Shown in pieces: positions 30,917 through 39,733 of a DNA stretch of 64,000 bases (positions are counted from its first letter, which is position 1; each line of letters opens with the position of its first letter). A program made the position numbers and the translations under genes. The notes beneath the pieces are model-generated. The model worked only from the letters and a program-made list of their open reading frames with translations. It was not told where the DNA came from and made no database searches. This stretch comes from Nocardioidaceae bacterium SCSIO 66511 (GTDB taxonomy: Bacteria > Actinomycetota > Actinomycetes > Propionibacteriales > Nocardioidaceae). The stretch lies in the NCBI GenBank assembly GCA_023100825.1, contig CP095846.1, forward strand, positions 4,216,001 to 4,280,000, read 5' to 3'.

Positions 30917-32242
30917 ATGTCTCGCCTCCGCGCATTCGCCGCCGCCCTTCTCGGCACGCTCCTCGCAGCCGGGCTCCTCGTGTCGGCATCCGCTGCTCCC
31001 CCACCCGCCCAACAGGCATCGGACGACCCGTTCTTCAGCTATCACGGTGACAAGCCGCTCAGGTCGTACAAGCCCGGTGCCGTCCTGAAGACCCGGACCG
31101 TGCCGTATCACGTCACCGGTATTCCGACGCCGGTCGACGTCGTCCAGCTGCTCTACCGCACCGTTGACGCGCAAGGCCGGCCGACGGCCAACGCGACGTC
31201 GGTCGTACTGCCGCCGGGGCCCAAGCACAGCGTGCGCGCCGTTGCGTACCAGTCGTTCTACGACTCACTCAACCCGGCCGACAGCCCGTCGCGCATCTTC
31301 GCCGGCGACGTCAGCTTCGGTGGCGCAATCGCCAACGTCGAGACGGTGTTCCTCGCACCGCTGCTGGCCAAGGGCTACCCCGTTGTCGTCGCGGACACTC
31401 AGGGGCCGACCGCCGACTTCGCCGCCGGACCCGAGTACGGCAAGGCGACGCTCGACTCGCTGCGCGCCGCACGACGGTCCAGCAAGACCGGCCTGACCCC
31501 GCAGACCGACATCGGCCTGCTCGGCTACTCCGGTGGCGCAATCGCCACCAACTGGGCCGCAACGCTCGCTCCGACGTACGCGCCCGGCGTCAACGACAAG
31601 ATCGTCGGCGCCGCCGAGGGCGGACTTCTGGTCGCGCCGGCACACAACCTCGACTACATCAGTGGTACGCCGGGATGGGCGGGTGTCGCGGCGATGGCCG
31701 TCGCCGGGGTCGCCCGCGCGTACGACATCGACTTCGACAAGTACCTCAACGCGCACGGCCGCGAGGTGATGACGAAGATGCAGAAGGCTTCCATCGCGAA
31801 CGTGCTCTTCCAGTACCCCGGCCTCACCTGGGCACAGCTGGTCAAACCTGAGTACTCCGACCCCAACTCGATTCCGGAGTACGTAAGCGCCGTCAACAAG
31901 ATCAACCTCGGCTCGCGTCCGTCCCCGACGGTGCCGATGTTCATCGGGCAGGGAGCGAACGGCATCCTCGAAGGCACACCTGGCAACAAGGCGGGCATCG
32001 GCCCGGGCGACGGCGTGATGATCGCGGGAGACGTACGGACGCTCGCGCGTCAGTACTGCTCGGACGGCGCGACGGTGAAGTACAAGCAGTACAACCTGCT
32101 GAGCCACGTGCCCACGGCTCTCGCATGGGCGCCAACCGCGATGGGCTGGCTCGACGACCGGTTCGCCGGCACCCGGGCTCCGTCGGACTGCGGCTCGATT
32201 CCGAAGGGCAACCCGCTCACGCCGGAGCAGGTCTCCCGCTAG
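30917..32242 (+). CDS. Secreted lipase (LIP / secretory lipase family)
   Basis: The protein is 441 residues from ATG 30917, which begins a clear signal peptide (MSRLRAFAAALLGTLLAAG... ending SASA). The fold is alpha/beta hydrolase, with nucleophile elbow GYSGG (about 195-199, LLGYSGGAIATNWAA) and a late His in LLSHVPTALAW as the probable catalytic base. GYPVVVADTQGPTADFAAG is the strand-turn region conserved in this family, found in actinobacterial extracellular lipases. Its likely role is acyl-ester hydrolysis outside the cell. It is convergent with pgm, 5 bp apart. Confidence 0.87.
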   Translation: MSRLRAFAAALLGTLLAAGLLVSASAAPPPAQQASDDPFFSYHGDKPLRSYKPGAVLKTRTVPYHVTGIPTPVDVVQLLYRTVDAQGRPTANATSVVLPPGPKHSVRAVAYQSFYDSLNPADSPSRIFAGDVSFGGAIANVETVFLAPLLAKGYPVVVADTQGPTADFAAGPEYGKATLDSLRAARRSSKTGLTPQTDIGLLGYSGGAIATNWAATLAPTYAPGVNDKIVGAAEGGLLVAPAHNLDYISGTPGWAGVAAMAVAGVARAYDIDFDKYLNAHGREVMTKMQKASIANVLFQYPGLTWAQLVKPEYSDPNSIPEYVSAVNKINLGSRPSPTVPMFIGQGANGILEGTPGNKAGIGPGDGVMIAGDVRTLARQYCSDGATVKYKQYNLLSHVPTALAWAPTAMGWLDDRFAGTRAPSDCGSIPKGNPLTPEQVSR

Positions 32243-32247
32243 TGTCC

Positions 32248-33873
32248 TCAACGCAGAGCGGCGTCGACCACCGCACGTGCTTCCTCCTGGACGCGAGCGA
32301 GATGGTCGGCGCCGCGAAACGACTCGGCATAGATCTTGTAGATGTCCTCGGTGCCGGACGGGCGCGCAGCGAACCACGCTTGGTCGGTGCACACCTTGAG
32401 GCCTCCGATCGCGGCGCCGTTGCCGGGAGCCTCGGTCAGCTTGGCGGTGATGGGGTCGCCGGCGAGCTCATCGGCTGTGACCGCGTCGGGGCTCAGCGAT
32501 TTGAGCTTCGCCTTCGACGTCCGGTCGGCCGGCGCATCCACCCGCGCGTACGCGGGCTCGCCGTACTGTTCGGTCAGCCCGGCGTACAGCTCACCAGGGC
32601 TGCTGCCCGTCACGGCCTTGATCTCCGATGCCAACAGGGCAAGGATGATGCCGTCCTTGTCGGTGCTCCACGTCGTGCCGTCCTTGCGCAGGAACGACGC
32701 ACCCGCGCTCTCCTCGCCACCGAAGCAGATCGTGCCGTCGAGCAGACCGGGCACGAACCACTTGAAGCCGACCGGAACTTCGACGAGCCGTCTCCCGAGG
32801 CCGCCGACGACCTTGTCGATCATGCCGGACGAAACGAGGGTTTTGCCGATCGCGACGTCGCTCGCCCAGTCGCGGTGACGAGCGAGGTAGTCGATCGCGA
32901 CGGACAGGAAGTGGTTGGGGTTCAGCAGCCCGGCGTCAGGTGTGACGATTCCGTGGCGGTCGGCGTCGGCGTCATTACCCGTCGCGATGTCGTACCGATC
33001 GCGCTGCTCGATCAGCGACGCCATCGCGTACGGGGACGAGCAGTCCATCCGGATCTTGCCGTCATGGTCGAGCGTCATGAACGCCCATTGCGGATCGACG
33101 GTGCCGTTCACGACCGTCAGATCGAGCCGATGTCGCTCGGCGATCGCGCCCCAGTACGCGACGCTTGCGCCGCCGAGCGGGTCGGCACCGATGCGTACGC
33201 CCGCTGCTCGGATCGCGTCGAGGTCGAGGACGGAGGGCAGGTCGTCGACGTAGTGCCCGAGGAAGTCGTACGTATCGGCAGCCGCCCTCGCCCGCTCGTA
33301 CGCCACTCGCCGCACGCCATCGAGGTCCCCGCGCAGTAGGTCGTTGGCGCGGTCCTCGATCCACGAGGTGGCGTCTGTGTCGGCCGGGCCGCCGTTCGGC
33401 GGGTTGTACTTGAATCCGCCGTCACGTGGCGGGTTGTGCGACGGCGTGACCACAATGCCGTCGACGGTGCCGTGCGTGCCGAGGCGGTTGAGCCGCAGGA
33501 TCGCATGCGATACCGCAGGCGTGGGCGTGAATCCGTCGGCCGAGTCGACGAGCACGGTCACGTCGTTGCCGACGAGCACCTCCAATGCACTGCGCCACGC
33601 GGGCAGCGACAGCGCGTGGGTGTCGCGCCCGATCACGATCGGGCCGTCGTACCCCTGGGCTCGCCGGTAATCGACGATCGCCTGGGTGGTCGCCAGGATG
33701 TGGTGCTCGTTGAACGCACCGTCCAGGCTCGACCCGCGATGGCCGGACGTACCGAAGGCAACACGCTGGGCGACGTCGCGCGGATCGGGCCGTAGGTCGT
33801 AGTACGCCGCGGTCAGCGCATCGATGTCCGTGAGGTCTTGCGGTTGTGCGGGCGTGCCGGCGCGAGAGTGCAT
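32248..33873 (-). CDS. pgm: Phosphoglucomutase (alpha-D-glucose phosphate-specific)
   Basis: This 541-residue enzyme interconverts glucose-1-phosphate and glucose-6-phosphate, feeding glycogen, trehalose and wall-sugar pathways. The phosphoserine loop is [11 protein letters not shown] (about 140-150), the metal loop is DADADRHG (as [14 protein letters not shown]), the sugar loop is [12 protein letters not shown], and the phosphate-binding [15 protein letters not shown] lies near the end. GTSGHRG near the N-terminus is also diagnostic. ATG 33873 is chosen because the upstream extension runs toward the MarR gene. Confidence 0.96.
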   Translation of the reverse strand: MHSRAGTPAQPQDLTDIDALTAAYYDLRPDPRDVAQRVAFGTSGHRGSSLDGAFNEHHILATTQAIVDYRRAQGYDGPIVIGRDTHALSLPAWRSALEVLVGNDVTVLVDSADGFTPTPAVSHAILRLNRLGTHGTVDGIVVTPSHNPPRDGGFKYNPPNGGPADTDATSWIEDRANDLLRGDLDGVRRVAYERARAAADTYDFLGHYVDDLPSVLDLDAIRAAGVRIGADPLGGASVAYWGAIAERHRLDLTVVNGTVDPQWAFMTLDHDGKIRMDCSSPYAMASLIEQRDRYDIATGNDADADRHGIVTPDAGLLNPNHFLSVAIDYLARHRDWASDVAIGKTLVSSGMIDKVVGGLGRRLVEVPVGFKWFVPGLLDGTICFGGEESAGASFLRKDGTTWSTDKDGIILALLASEIKAVTGSSPGELYAGLTEQYGEPAYARVDAPADRTSKAKLKSLSPDAVTADELAGDPITAKLTEAPGNGAAIGGLKVCTDQAWFAARPSGTEDIYKIYAESFRGADHLARVQEEARAVVDAALR

Positions 33874-33899
33874 GTGGGCATCGTGGCATGCCCGCAGCA

Positions 33900-34373
33900 C
33901 TAGGTGCGCCTGCGGCTGGGTGCGGTACCGACCCGGACCTCCTCGGCCACCTCACGAAACGCGACGGCCGCGTTCTCGAAGTAGTCGAACAGCACCGCTC
34001 GCTGCTCGGCCGAGTAGCCACCGATCACCTCGCCCAGCCGGCGCCGCGCAGGCTCGACCGCTCGCTCGAGGTCCAACGCATCCGGTATTGACTCGACGAG
34101 CACCTTGCGCCGGTCTGCGGGATCGGCCACCCGGCGTACGTAACCGGCACGCTCCAGGCGATCGATGAGCCGCGTCGTCGCACCCGTCGTGAGCCCGGTC
34201 CGCACGGCGAGCTGCCCGGAGGTCGCCGCGCCTTCGAGCTCGATCAGGCTGAGGGCGTACCACTCCGAGGGACTGAGCCCGGCCGCCTCGGCCGCGGCCA
34301 TGCTGTACAGGCCGACCGCGTCGAGGTAACGGCGATAGGCCGTCTGCCGGTCGCCCGGCTTCGGACTCGGCAT
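33900..34373 (-). CDS. MarR family transcriptional regulator
   Basis: This 157-residue protein has a winged-helix DNA-binding core: [61 protein letters not shown] (about 33-92), where DRR is the wing. Flanking helices form the dimer interface. ATG 34373 has AAGGAGG upstream. It is divergent from an NTF2-like gene at 34467, and a perfect inverted repeat (34393-34412) lies between them, the usual layout for a MarR repressor controlling itself and its neighbour. The ligand is unknown. Confidence 0.92.
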   Translation of the reverse strand: MPSPKPGDRQTAYRRYLDAVGLYSMAAAEAAGLSPSEWYALSLIELEGAATSGQLAVRTGLTTGATTRLIDRLERAGYVRRVADPADRRKVLVESIPDALDLERAVEPARRRLGEVIGGYSAEQRAVLFDYFENAAVAFREVAEEVRVGTAPSRRRT

Positions 34374-34392
34374 GGTGGACTCCTCCTTGATT

Positions 34393-34412
34393 TATCTGCA
34401 TATGTGCAGATA
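34393..34412. promoter_or_regulatory. Probable MarR operator
   Basis: TATCTGCA-4 nt-TGCAGATA is a perfect 8-bp inverted repeat in the 93-bp gap between the MarR gene and the divergent NTF2-like gene, 20 bp from the MarR start. Size and symmetry fit a MarR dimer. That the adjacent regulator binds here is inference. Confidence 0.65.
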
Positions 34413-34466
34413 TTGTCATTGTGCAGGTTGTTTCGACCATATCAGCCGAGAAGGAGCTGGACCTCC

Positions 34467-34934
34467 ATGCAGACCTCCAACCCACATACGGACACTCGTA
34501 CCGACGTCATCCGACTACTCGACGACCTCTCAGACGCCTGGAATCGCGGAGACGCCGAGGCGTACGGCGAGCTGTTCACCGAGGACGCTTCCTATGTCAC
34601 GTACGTCGGCACGCACTACCGCGGGCGCGCCGACATCGTGGCCTCACATCGGGCGTTGTTCGAGACCTTCCTCAAGGGCACCAGACTCTCGTACGAACTC
34701 GTCGAGCTGCACCGTTACGGCACGGACACCGCCGTGGTCGTGACCCGCGGCGAGAATGCGAAAGGGACACCGAAGAGGCTCACGAAGGTTCAGTCGTACA
34801 CGCTCGTACGCGAGGACGGCGGCGAGTGGCGGGTGGCGGCGTTCCACAACACCAAGCGCAAGACACTGATGGAGCGCATCTCCTTCGTGTTCGCGCCTGC
34901 GACTCGACCGCAGCTTTACGGCACCAGCAACTGA
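34467..34934 (+). CDS. SgcJ/EcaC-type NTF2-like protein
   Basis: The protein is 155 residues from ATG 34467, with AAGGAG about 10 nt upstream. The fold is NTF2-like: VIRLLDDLSDAWNRGDAEAYGELFTEDASYVTYVGTHYRG at the N-terminus, then strands LVELHRYGTDTAVVVTRGE and VAAFHNTKRKTLMER. These are features of the SgcJ/EcaC (DUF4440-like) family. Members are binding proteins or enzymes of varied function. It is divergent from, and probably repressed by, the MarR protein. Its last 19 nt overlap the convergent TetR gene. Confidence 0.85.
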   Translation: MQTSNPHTDTRTDVIRLLDDLSDAWNRGDAEAYGELFTEDASYVTYVGTHYRGRADIVASHRALFETFLKGTRLSYELVELHRYGTDTAVVVTRGENAKGTPKRLTKVQSYTLVREDGGEWRVAAFHNTKRKTLMERISFVFAPATRPQLYGTSN

Positions 34935-35503
34935 CGCAGTGTCGCGGCGAAGACCTCGACGTCGAGATTCGGATCGAGTGAGCGCTGTGCGCCGAGCCCG
35001 ATCGACAGGCTGAGCACGATGGTTGCGATCTGCTCGGCGGGCAGGACCGGTTTGAGGCCCAGATCGGCAACACCCTTGTTCACCAGGTGCTCGATCGCCT
35101 GTCGCACCGACTGGTGTCTCGTCGCGATCTGCTTGGCGACGAACGGGTTGTGCCGGGCGATGGACGCGAACTCGACCTCGAGCGCGGTCCATTTCGGCTG
35201 ACCCAGGTGCTCGCGCGCCCACCACGCGAGCGCTTCGAGCGTCTCGTCGAGCGTGTCCTTGCCTTCCATCGCCTCCGCGGCGGCCCTGACCTGTTCGGAA
35301 TGCAGATCGTCGAGAACTGCCAGGCCGAGCGCCTCCTTACCGGAGAAGTTGGAGTAGACGGCACCCTTCGAGAAGCCGGCCTCGACAGCAACGCGATCGA
35401 GAGATGTTGCGGCGAAGCCGTCGCGCAGGAACAGGTCTCGTGCGACCGAGATCAATGCCTCGCGTGTCTGCGCCTGCCGTTCGGCGCGCGTACCGGCGAC
35501 CAT
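34916..35503 (-). CDS. TetR/AcrR family transcriptional regulator
   Basis: This 195-residue regulator has an N-terminal helix-turn-helix, REALISVARDLFLRDGFAATSLDRVAVEAGFSKGAVYSNFSGKEAL (about 14-59), and a helical ligand-binding domain. It is divergent from the monooxygenase-P450 cassette starting at 35590, and a symmetric site overlaps that promoter (35568-35586). It is therefore the likely repressor of the cassette. The inducer cannot be inferred, though it is probably a hydrophobic substrate of the oxygenases. Confidence 0.92.
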   Translation of the reverse strand: MVAGTRAERQAQTREALISVARDLFLRDGFAATSLDRVAVEAGFSKGAVYSNFSGKEALGLAVLDDLHSEQVRAAAEAMEGKDTLDETLEALAWWAREHLGQPKWTALEVEFASIARHNPFVAKQIATRHQSVRQAIEHLVNKGVADLGLKPVLPAEQIATIVLSLSIGLGAQRSLDPNLDVEVFAATLRQLLVP

Positions 35504-35554
35504 CCAACCTCCTCGGCGCGTACGTCGTCGGGCAGACAGCCTACGCCTGACCCC

Positions 35555-35586
35555 TTGGCGGCGATTCCAGATACCGTTAGTATCTG
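35555..35586 (+). promoter_or_regulatory. Promoter with overlapping TetR-type operator for the oxidation cassette
   Basis: A possible -35 TTGGCG (35555-35560), a 17-bp spacer and a -10 TAGTAT (35578-35583) lie immediately before the ATG at 35590. A perfect 7-bp inverted repeat CAGATAC-5 nt-GTATCTG spans 35568-35586, covering the -10. There is no ribosome site before the ATG, so transcription starting near 35590 would give a leaderless mRNA. All elements were read by eye. Confidence 0.6.
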
Positions 35587-35589
35587 AGT

Positions 35590-37059
35590 ATGGTCCAGAC
35601 TACCGACGTGCTGATCATCGGGACCGGCTTCTCCGGTCTCGGCATGGGCATCCAGCTGCGCAAGGCCGGCCGCGAAGACTTCATCATCGTGGAAAAGGCC
35701 GGCGATGTCGGTGGTACGTGGCGCGACAACACGTACCCGGGTTGCGAATGCGACATCCCGAGTCACATGTACTCGTTCAGCTATGAGCTCAATCCCGAGT
35801 GGAGCAAGAACTTCTCCGGCAACCAGGAGATCTGGGACTACCTGCGCGATGTGTCCGCGCGCCACGGTCTCGACGAGAAGATCCACTATGGCGTCGAGGT
35901 CACCAGCGCCGAATGGGACGACGATCGGCAACGCTGGACCGTCCTCACCGATGGCGGTGAGACGTACGACGCCCGCGCCGTCGTCTCCGGCGTCGGCGCC
36001 CTACACATCCCGAACATCCCCAATCTGCCAGGCACTGAGACGTTCCAGGGCGAGCGGTTTCACTCCTCGCAGTGGGATCACGGCGTCGACCTCCGCGGCA
36101 AACGCGTGGCAGTCGTCGGCACCGGCGCGAGTGCCGTCCAGTTCGCACCGATCATCGCCGACCAGGTCGACAGCCTCACCGTCTTCCAGCGCACTCCCCC
36201 GTGGGTGCTGCCCAAGAACGACAAGACGATCCCGCAATGGAAGCGTTCGCTCTTCCGCTCCGTGCCGCGGGCACAACGCGCGTACCGCAACGCCCTCTAC
36301 TGGACGATCGAGTCGCGCGCGATCGGGTTCAACGGCCAGGTCAACATCTTGAAGTTCGCCGAGAAGATCGTCGAACGCTATATACGCAAAGCGGTTGACG
36401 ATCCTGCCTTGCAGGAGAAGCTGATCCCTCAGTACCGCATGGGCTGCAAGCGCATTCTCCAGTCGAATACTTACTACAGGATGTTCAACCGCGACCACGT
36501 CACGCTCGTCGACTCCGGGGTCGCCGAGATCACCACCAACGGGGTTGTCGACAACGCTGGTGTCGAACACGAGGTCGACGTGATCATCTACGGCACCGGC
36601 TTCCACGTCGTCGATGCTCTCGAGTACCTCGACATCACCGGACGCGAGGGCAAGAACCTCGGCAAGGTCTTCGAGGAGGACGGCGTCGAGACCTACCTCG
36701 GCATCAACGCGACCGGTTTTCCCAACCTCTTCTTCATGCTCGGCCCGAACACCGGTCTCGGCCACAACTCGGTCGTGTTCATGATCGAGCAGCAGGCGAA
36801 GTACATCGTCAGGTTCCTCGACGAGCTCGACCGCCGCGGCGCCAGTGCGGCCGACGTACGCCCTGCGGCACAGCGACAGTTCAACGACACCGTCCAACGC
36901 AAGCTGACCAAGGGCATCTGGACGCAGGGCGGCTGCACGAGCTGGTACCTCGACTCACAAGGTAAGAACCGCACGATCTGGCCGGGGTTCACCTTCATGT
37001 ACTGGTGGGAGACCCGCAAGGTCCAAGCGCCCGACTACGAGTGGGTGAGAGCCGCATGA
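35590..37059 (+). CDS. Flavin-dependent (Baeyer-Villiger type) monooxygenase
   Basis: This 489-residue class B flavoprotein has an N-terminal FAD Rossmann motif, IIGTGFSGLGMGIQL (about 8-22), and the family fingerprint FxGxxxHxxxW as FQGERFHSSQWDH (about 154-166). It also has an NADPH Rossmann motif, VVGTGASAVQFAP (about 174-186), and DNTYPGCECDIPSHMYSF. Such enzymes insert oxygen into ketones or oxidise soft heteroatoms. It is the first gene of a cassette with two P450s and a reductase, and its stop overlaps the next start (ATGA). The substrate is unknown; steroid, terpene or alkyl ketones are possibilities. Confidence 0.92.
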   Translation: MVQTTDVLIIGTGFSGLGMGIQLRKAGREDFIIVEKAGDVGGTWRDNTYPGCECDIPSHMYSFSYELNPEWSKNFSGNQEIWDYLRDVSARHGLDEKIHYGVEVTSAEWDDDRQRWTVLTDGGETYDARAVVSGVGALHIPNIPNLPGTETFQGERFHSSQWDHGVDLRGKRVAVVGTGASAVQFAPIIADQVDSLTVFQRTPPWVLPKNDKTIPQWKRSLFRSVPRAQRAYRNALYWTIESRAIGFNGQVNILKFAEKIVERYIRKAVDDPALQEKLIPQYRMGCKRILQSNTYYRMFNRDHVTLVDSGVAEITTNGVVDNAGVEHEVDVIIYGTGFHVVDALEYLDITGREGKNLGKVFEEDGVETYLGINATGFPNLFFMLGPNTGLGHNSVVFMIEQQAKYIVRFLDELDRRGASAADVRPAAQRQFNDTVQRKLTKGIWTQGGCTSWYLDSQGKNRTIWPGFTFMYWWETRKVQAPDYEWVRAA

Positions 37060-38381
37060 CGACAACAGAGCAAGCCCCGACGCAGTTGCCGCCCGGCCCG
37101 CCGATCCCGGTCGCAGTGCAGACGGCACTGTTCATGTCGGGTGCGCTTTGGTACGTACCCGCGATGCATCGCAAGTACGGCGACGTCTTCACGTTGCGCT
37201 GTGCTCCGCGCGACCAGCGGCTGGTGTTCATCAACCGCCGCGAGCACCTCAAGGAGGTTTTCAGCGGCGACCCGCACGTGTTCCATGCGGGTGAGGGCAA
37301 CGAGCTACTTCGTACCGTCATGGGTCAGCACTCGGTGCTGCTCGTCGACGACGAGACCCACCTACGCGCGCGAAAGCTGCTGATGCCGGCGTTCCACGGT
37401 GCGGCCCTGCGCTCGTACGAAGGCCTGGTCGGCACTCTGGCCAAGAGCGAGGTCGACTCGTGGCAGCCCGGCGAGACGCTGGTGTCGCTGAACCGAATGA
37501 ACGCGCTGACGCTCGAGATCATCATGCAGGTGGTGTTCGGCGTGACCGACGAACACCGTCTCGCACAGCTGCGCCCGGTCGTGAACAACACTGTGAACAT
37601 CGGCGCGATCACGCTGCTTTCGTGGGCGTACCCGAGGCTTCAAGCGTTCGGACCGTGGCGCTCGTACATGGCGAACCAGCAGCGCTTCGACGAGCTGTTG
37701 TACGCCGAGATCGCCGATCGTCGGCAGGCTCGCGACCTCGACCATCGCGACGACGTGCTCTCCCGGTTGCTACTCGTCGGCGCGGGCGAGGATGCCGCGC
37801 ACGAGCCGCTCAGTGATGCTGAGCTGCGCGACCAACTTGTCACCCTGCTCTTGGCAGGCCACGAGACGACGGCGTCCGCACTGTCGTGGACGTTGTACGA
37901 GCTGGGGCAGAACCCCGACGCACAAGAGCGTGCGCAACGGGCCGCCGACGAAGGCGACCAGAAGTACCTCGAAGCCGTGCTCAAGGAGGCGATGCGGGTC
38001 CACCCCGTCATCGACCAGGTGCGCCGGGTACTCAAGGCCGATGCAACGGTCGCCGGCTATCGCCTGCCCGCAGGCACCACAGTGGTGCCGTCGGTGCGTT
38101 TCGCGCACGACAGCACGGTGAACTACCCCGATCCGGAAACGTTCCGCCCAGAGCGGTTCACCGACGGAGAGGTCGCGTCGAACACGTGGCTCCCATTCGG
38201 CGGTGGCGTACGCCGTTGCCTCGGCGCCGGGTTCTCGCTGATGGAGGGCACGATCATCCTCCGCGAGGTGATGCAGAGGTACGCGGTACGCCCCGACCCG
38301 CAGAGCAAGGAACGCGAGACCATTCGCAACATCACGACGGTTCCCAGGCGGAAGGCGCGAGTCGTCCTCGTCGCACGCTGA
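37056..38381 (+). CDS. Cytochrome P450 (first of a tandem pair)
   Basis: This 441-residue P450 begins after a Pro-rich hinge (LPPGPPIPV). The oxygen-binding I-helix is LLLAGHETTASALSW, the ExxR motif is in KEAMRVHP, the PERF-type segment is FRPERFTDG, and the haem-Cys loop is FGGGVRRCLGAGFS (Cys about 386). No membrane anchor or fused reductase is present, so it needs a ferredoxin partner. None is encoded in the cassette, but fprA is present at 62.5 kb. It is strongly similar to the next gene throughout, so the pair arose by tandem duplication. The overlapping ATGA with the monooxygenase indicates coupling. Confidence 0.95.
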   Translation: MTTTEQAPTQLPPGPPIPVAVQTALFMSGALWYVPAMHRKYGDVFTLRCAPRDQRLVFINRREHLKEVFSGDPHVFHAGEGNELLRTVMGQHSVLLVDDETHLRARKLLMPAFHGAALRSYEGLVGTLAKSEVDSWQPGETLVSLNRMNALTLEIIMQVVFGVTDEHRLAQLRPVVNNTVNIGAITLLSWAYPRLQAFGPWRSYMANQQRFDELLYAEIADRRQARDLDHRDDVLSRLLLVGAGEDAAHEPLSDAELRDQLVTLLLAGHETTASALSWTLYELGQNPDAQERAQRAADEGDQKYLEAVLKEAMRVHPVIDQVRRVLKADATVAGYRLPAGTTVVPSVRFAHDSTVNYPDPETFRPERFTDGEVASNTWLPFGGGVRRCLGAGFSLMEGTIILREVMQRYAVRPDPQSKERETIRNITTVPRRKARVVLVAR

Positions 38382-38407
38382 CCGTCTGAGCCTTTGGGAG
38401 GCCGACT

Positions 38408-39733
38408 ATGACCACGACCGAGCTGAACGCGCCGAGCCTGCCTCCTGGCCCGCCACTCCCGTGGTTCGTACAGACCATCGCGTTGATGCGTGCGCGGACG
38501 CGTTTCGTACCCGCAATGCATCGGCGCTACGGCGACCTGTTCACCCTCCGCGTACCCCCGAGCGGCCGGGCACTGGTTTTCGTCAATCGGCCCGAACACA
38601 TCAAGGAGGTCTTCGCCGGGGACCCGAAGGTCTTCCATGCCGGTGAAGGCAACGCGATCCTCGGTCCGGTCATGGGCGAGCACTCGGTGCTCCTGACCGA
38701 CGAGGATGTGCACCTGCGCGCCCGCAAACTGTTGATGCCGGCGTTCAACGGAGCCGCCCTGCGCTCGTACGAAGGGCTGGTGGCGACGTTGGCGAAACGC
38801 GAGGTCGACTCCTGGGAGTCGGGTCAGACCCTTGTCAGTCTCGACCGGATGAACGCGCTGACACTCGAGATCATCATGCAGGTGGTGTTCGGCGTGACCG
38901 ACGAGCACCGGCTCGCCGAGTTGCGCCCGCTCGTCAACCGCACCGTCAACATCGGGCCGCTCATCCTGCTCGGATGGGCGTACCCGAAGTTGCAGCAGCG
39001 CCGACCGTGGTCGTCGTACCTCGACAACCAGGTGGCACTTAACGAGGTGTTGTACGCGGAGATCGCCCAGAGACGCAAGGCGTCCGACCTTCACGAGCGT
39101 AGTGACGTGCTCTCTCGGCTATTGCTCGTCGGCGCCGACGACGATGCCGACCACGAGGCGCTCAGCGACGCGGAGCTGCGCGATCAGCTGGTCACCCTGC
39201 TGCTCGCGGGACACGAGACCACGGCATCGGCACTGTCGTGGACGATCCACGAGCTGGCCATGAATCCCGACGTACAACACCGGGCACGGACCGCAGCCGA
39301 CGACGGCGACCTGAAGTACCTCGAAGCCGTGCTCAAGGAGGGCATGCGCGTACACCCGATCATCGATCAGGTCGCGCGGATGCTGACCGAGGACACCACC
39401 GTCGCCGGCCACCGACTGCCGGCCGGCACCACCGTGAGCCCGTCGATCAGGCTCGCCCACCTGCGCGATCAGAACCACCTCGATCCGCACCGCTTCCGGC
39501 CGGAGCGATTCATCGACGGCGACGTCGCCCCGAACACCTGGCTGCCGTTCGGTGGTGGCGTACGCCGCTGTATCGGAGCCGGGTTCTCACTGATGGAGGG
39601 GACCGCCGTCCTGCGCGAGATCCTGCAGCGCTATGAATTGAGCATGAACGAACGCAAGCCGGAGCGTACGCGGATCCGCAACATCACCTGTGTGCCCAAG
39701 GGCAAGGCACGCGTCGTGGTGACGGCTCGATGA
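38408..39733 (+). CDS. Cytochrome P450 (second of a tandem pair)
   Basis: The 441 residues are the same length as the upstream P450, with many identical stretches (for example MNALTLEIIMQVVFGVTDEH). The canonical motifs are I-helix LLLAGHETTASALSW, ExxR in KEGMRVHP, FRPERFIDG and haem loop FGGGVRRCIGAGFS. The start ATG 38408 follows TTTGGGAGG. Differences concentrate in the N-terminal third and in substrate-contact regions, which suggests diverged substrate or position specificity. Its stop overlaps the start of the reductase gene (ATGA). Confidence 0.95.
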   Translation: MTTTELNAPSLPPGPPLPWFVQTIALMRARTRFVPAMHRRYGDLFTLRVPPSGRALVFVNRPEHIKEVFAGDPKVFHAGEGNAILGPVMGEHSVLLTDEDVHLRARKLLMPAFNGAALRSYEGLVATLAKREVDSWESGQTLVSLDRMNALTLEIIMQVVFGVTDEHRLAELRPLVNRTVNIGPLILLGWAYPKLQQRRPWSSYLDNQVALNEVLYAEIAQRRKASDLHERSDVLSRLLLVGADDDADHEALSDAELRDQLVTLLLAGHETTASALSWTIHELAMNPDVQHRARTAADDGDLKYLEAVLKEGMRVHPIIDQVARMLTEDTTVAGHRLPAGTTVSPSIRLAHLRDQNHLDPHRFRPERFIDGDVAPNTWLPFGGGVRRCIGAGFSLMEGTAVLREILQRYELSMNERKPERTRIRNITCVPKGKARVVVTAR

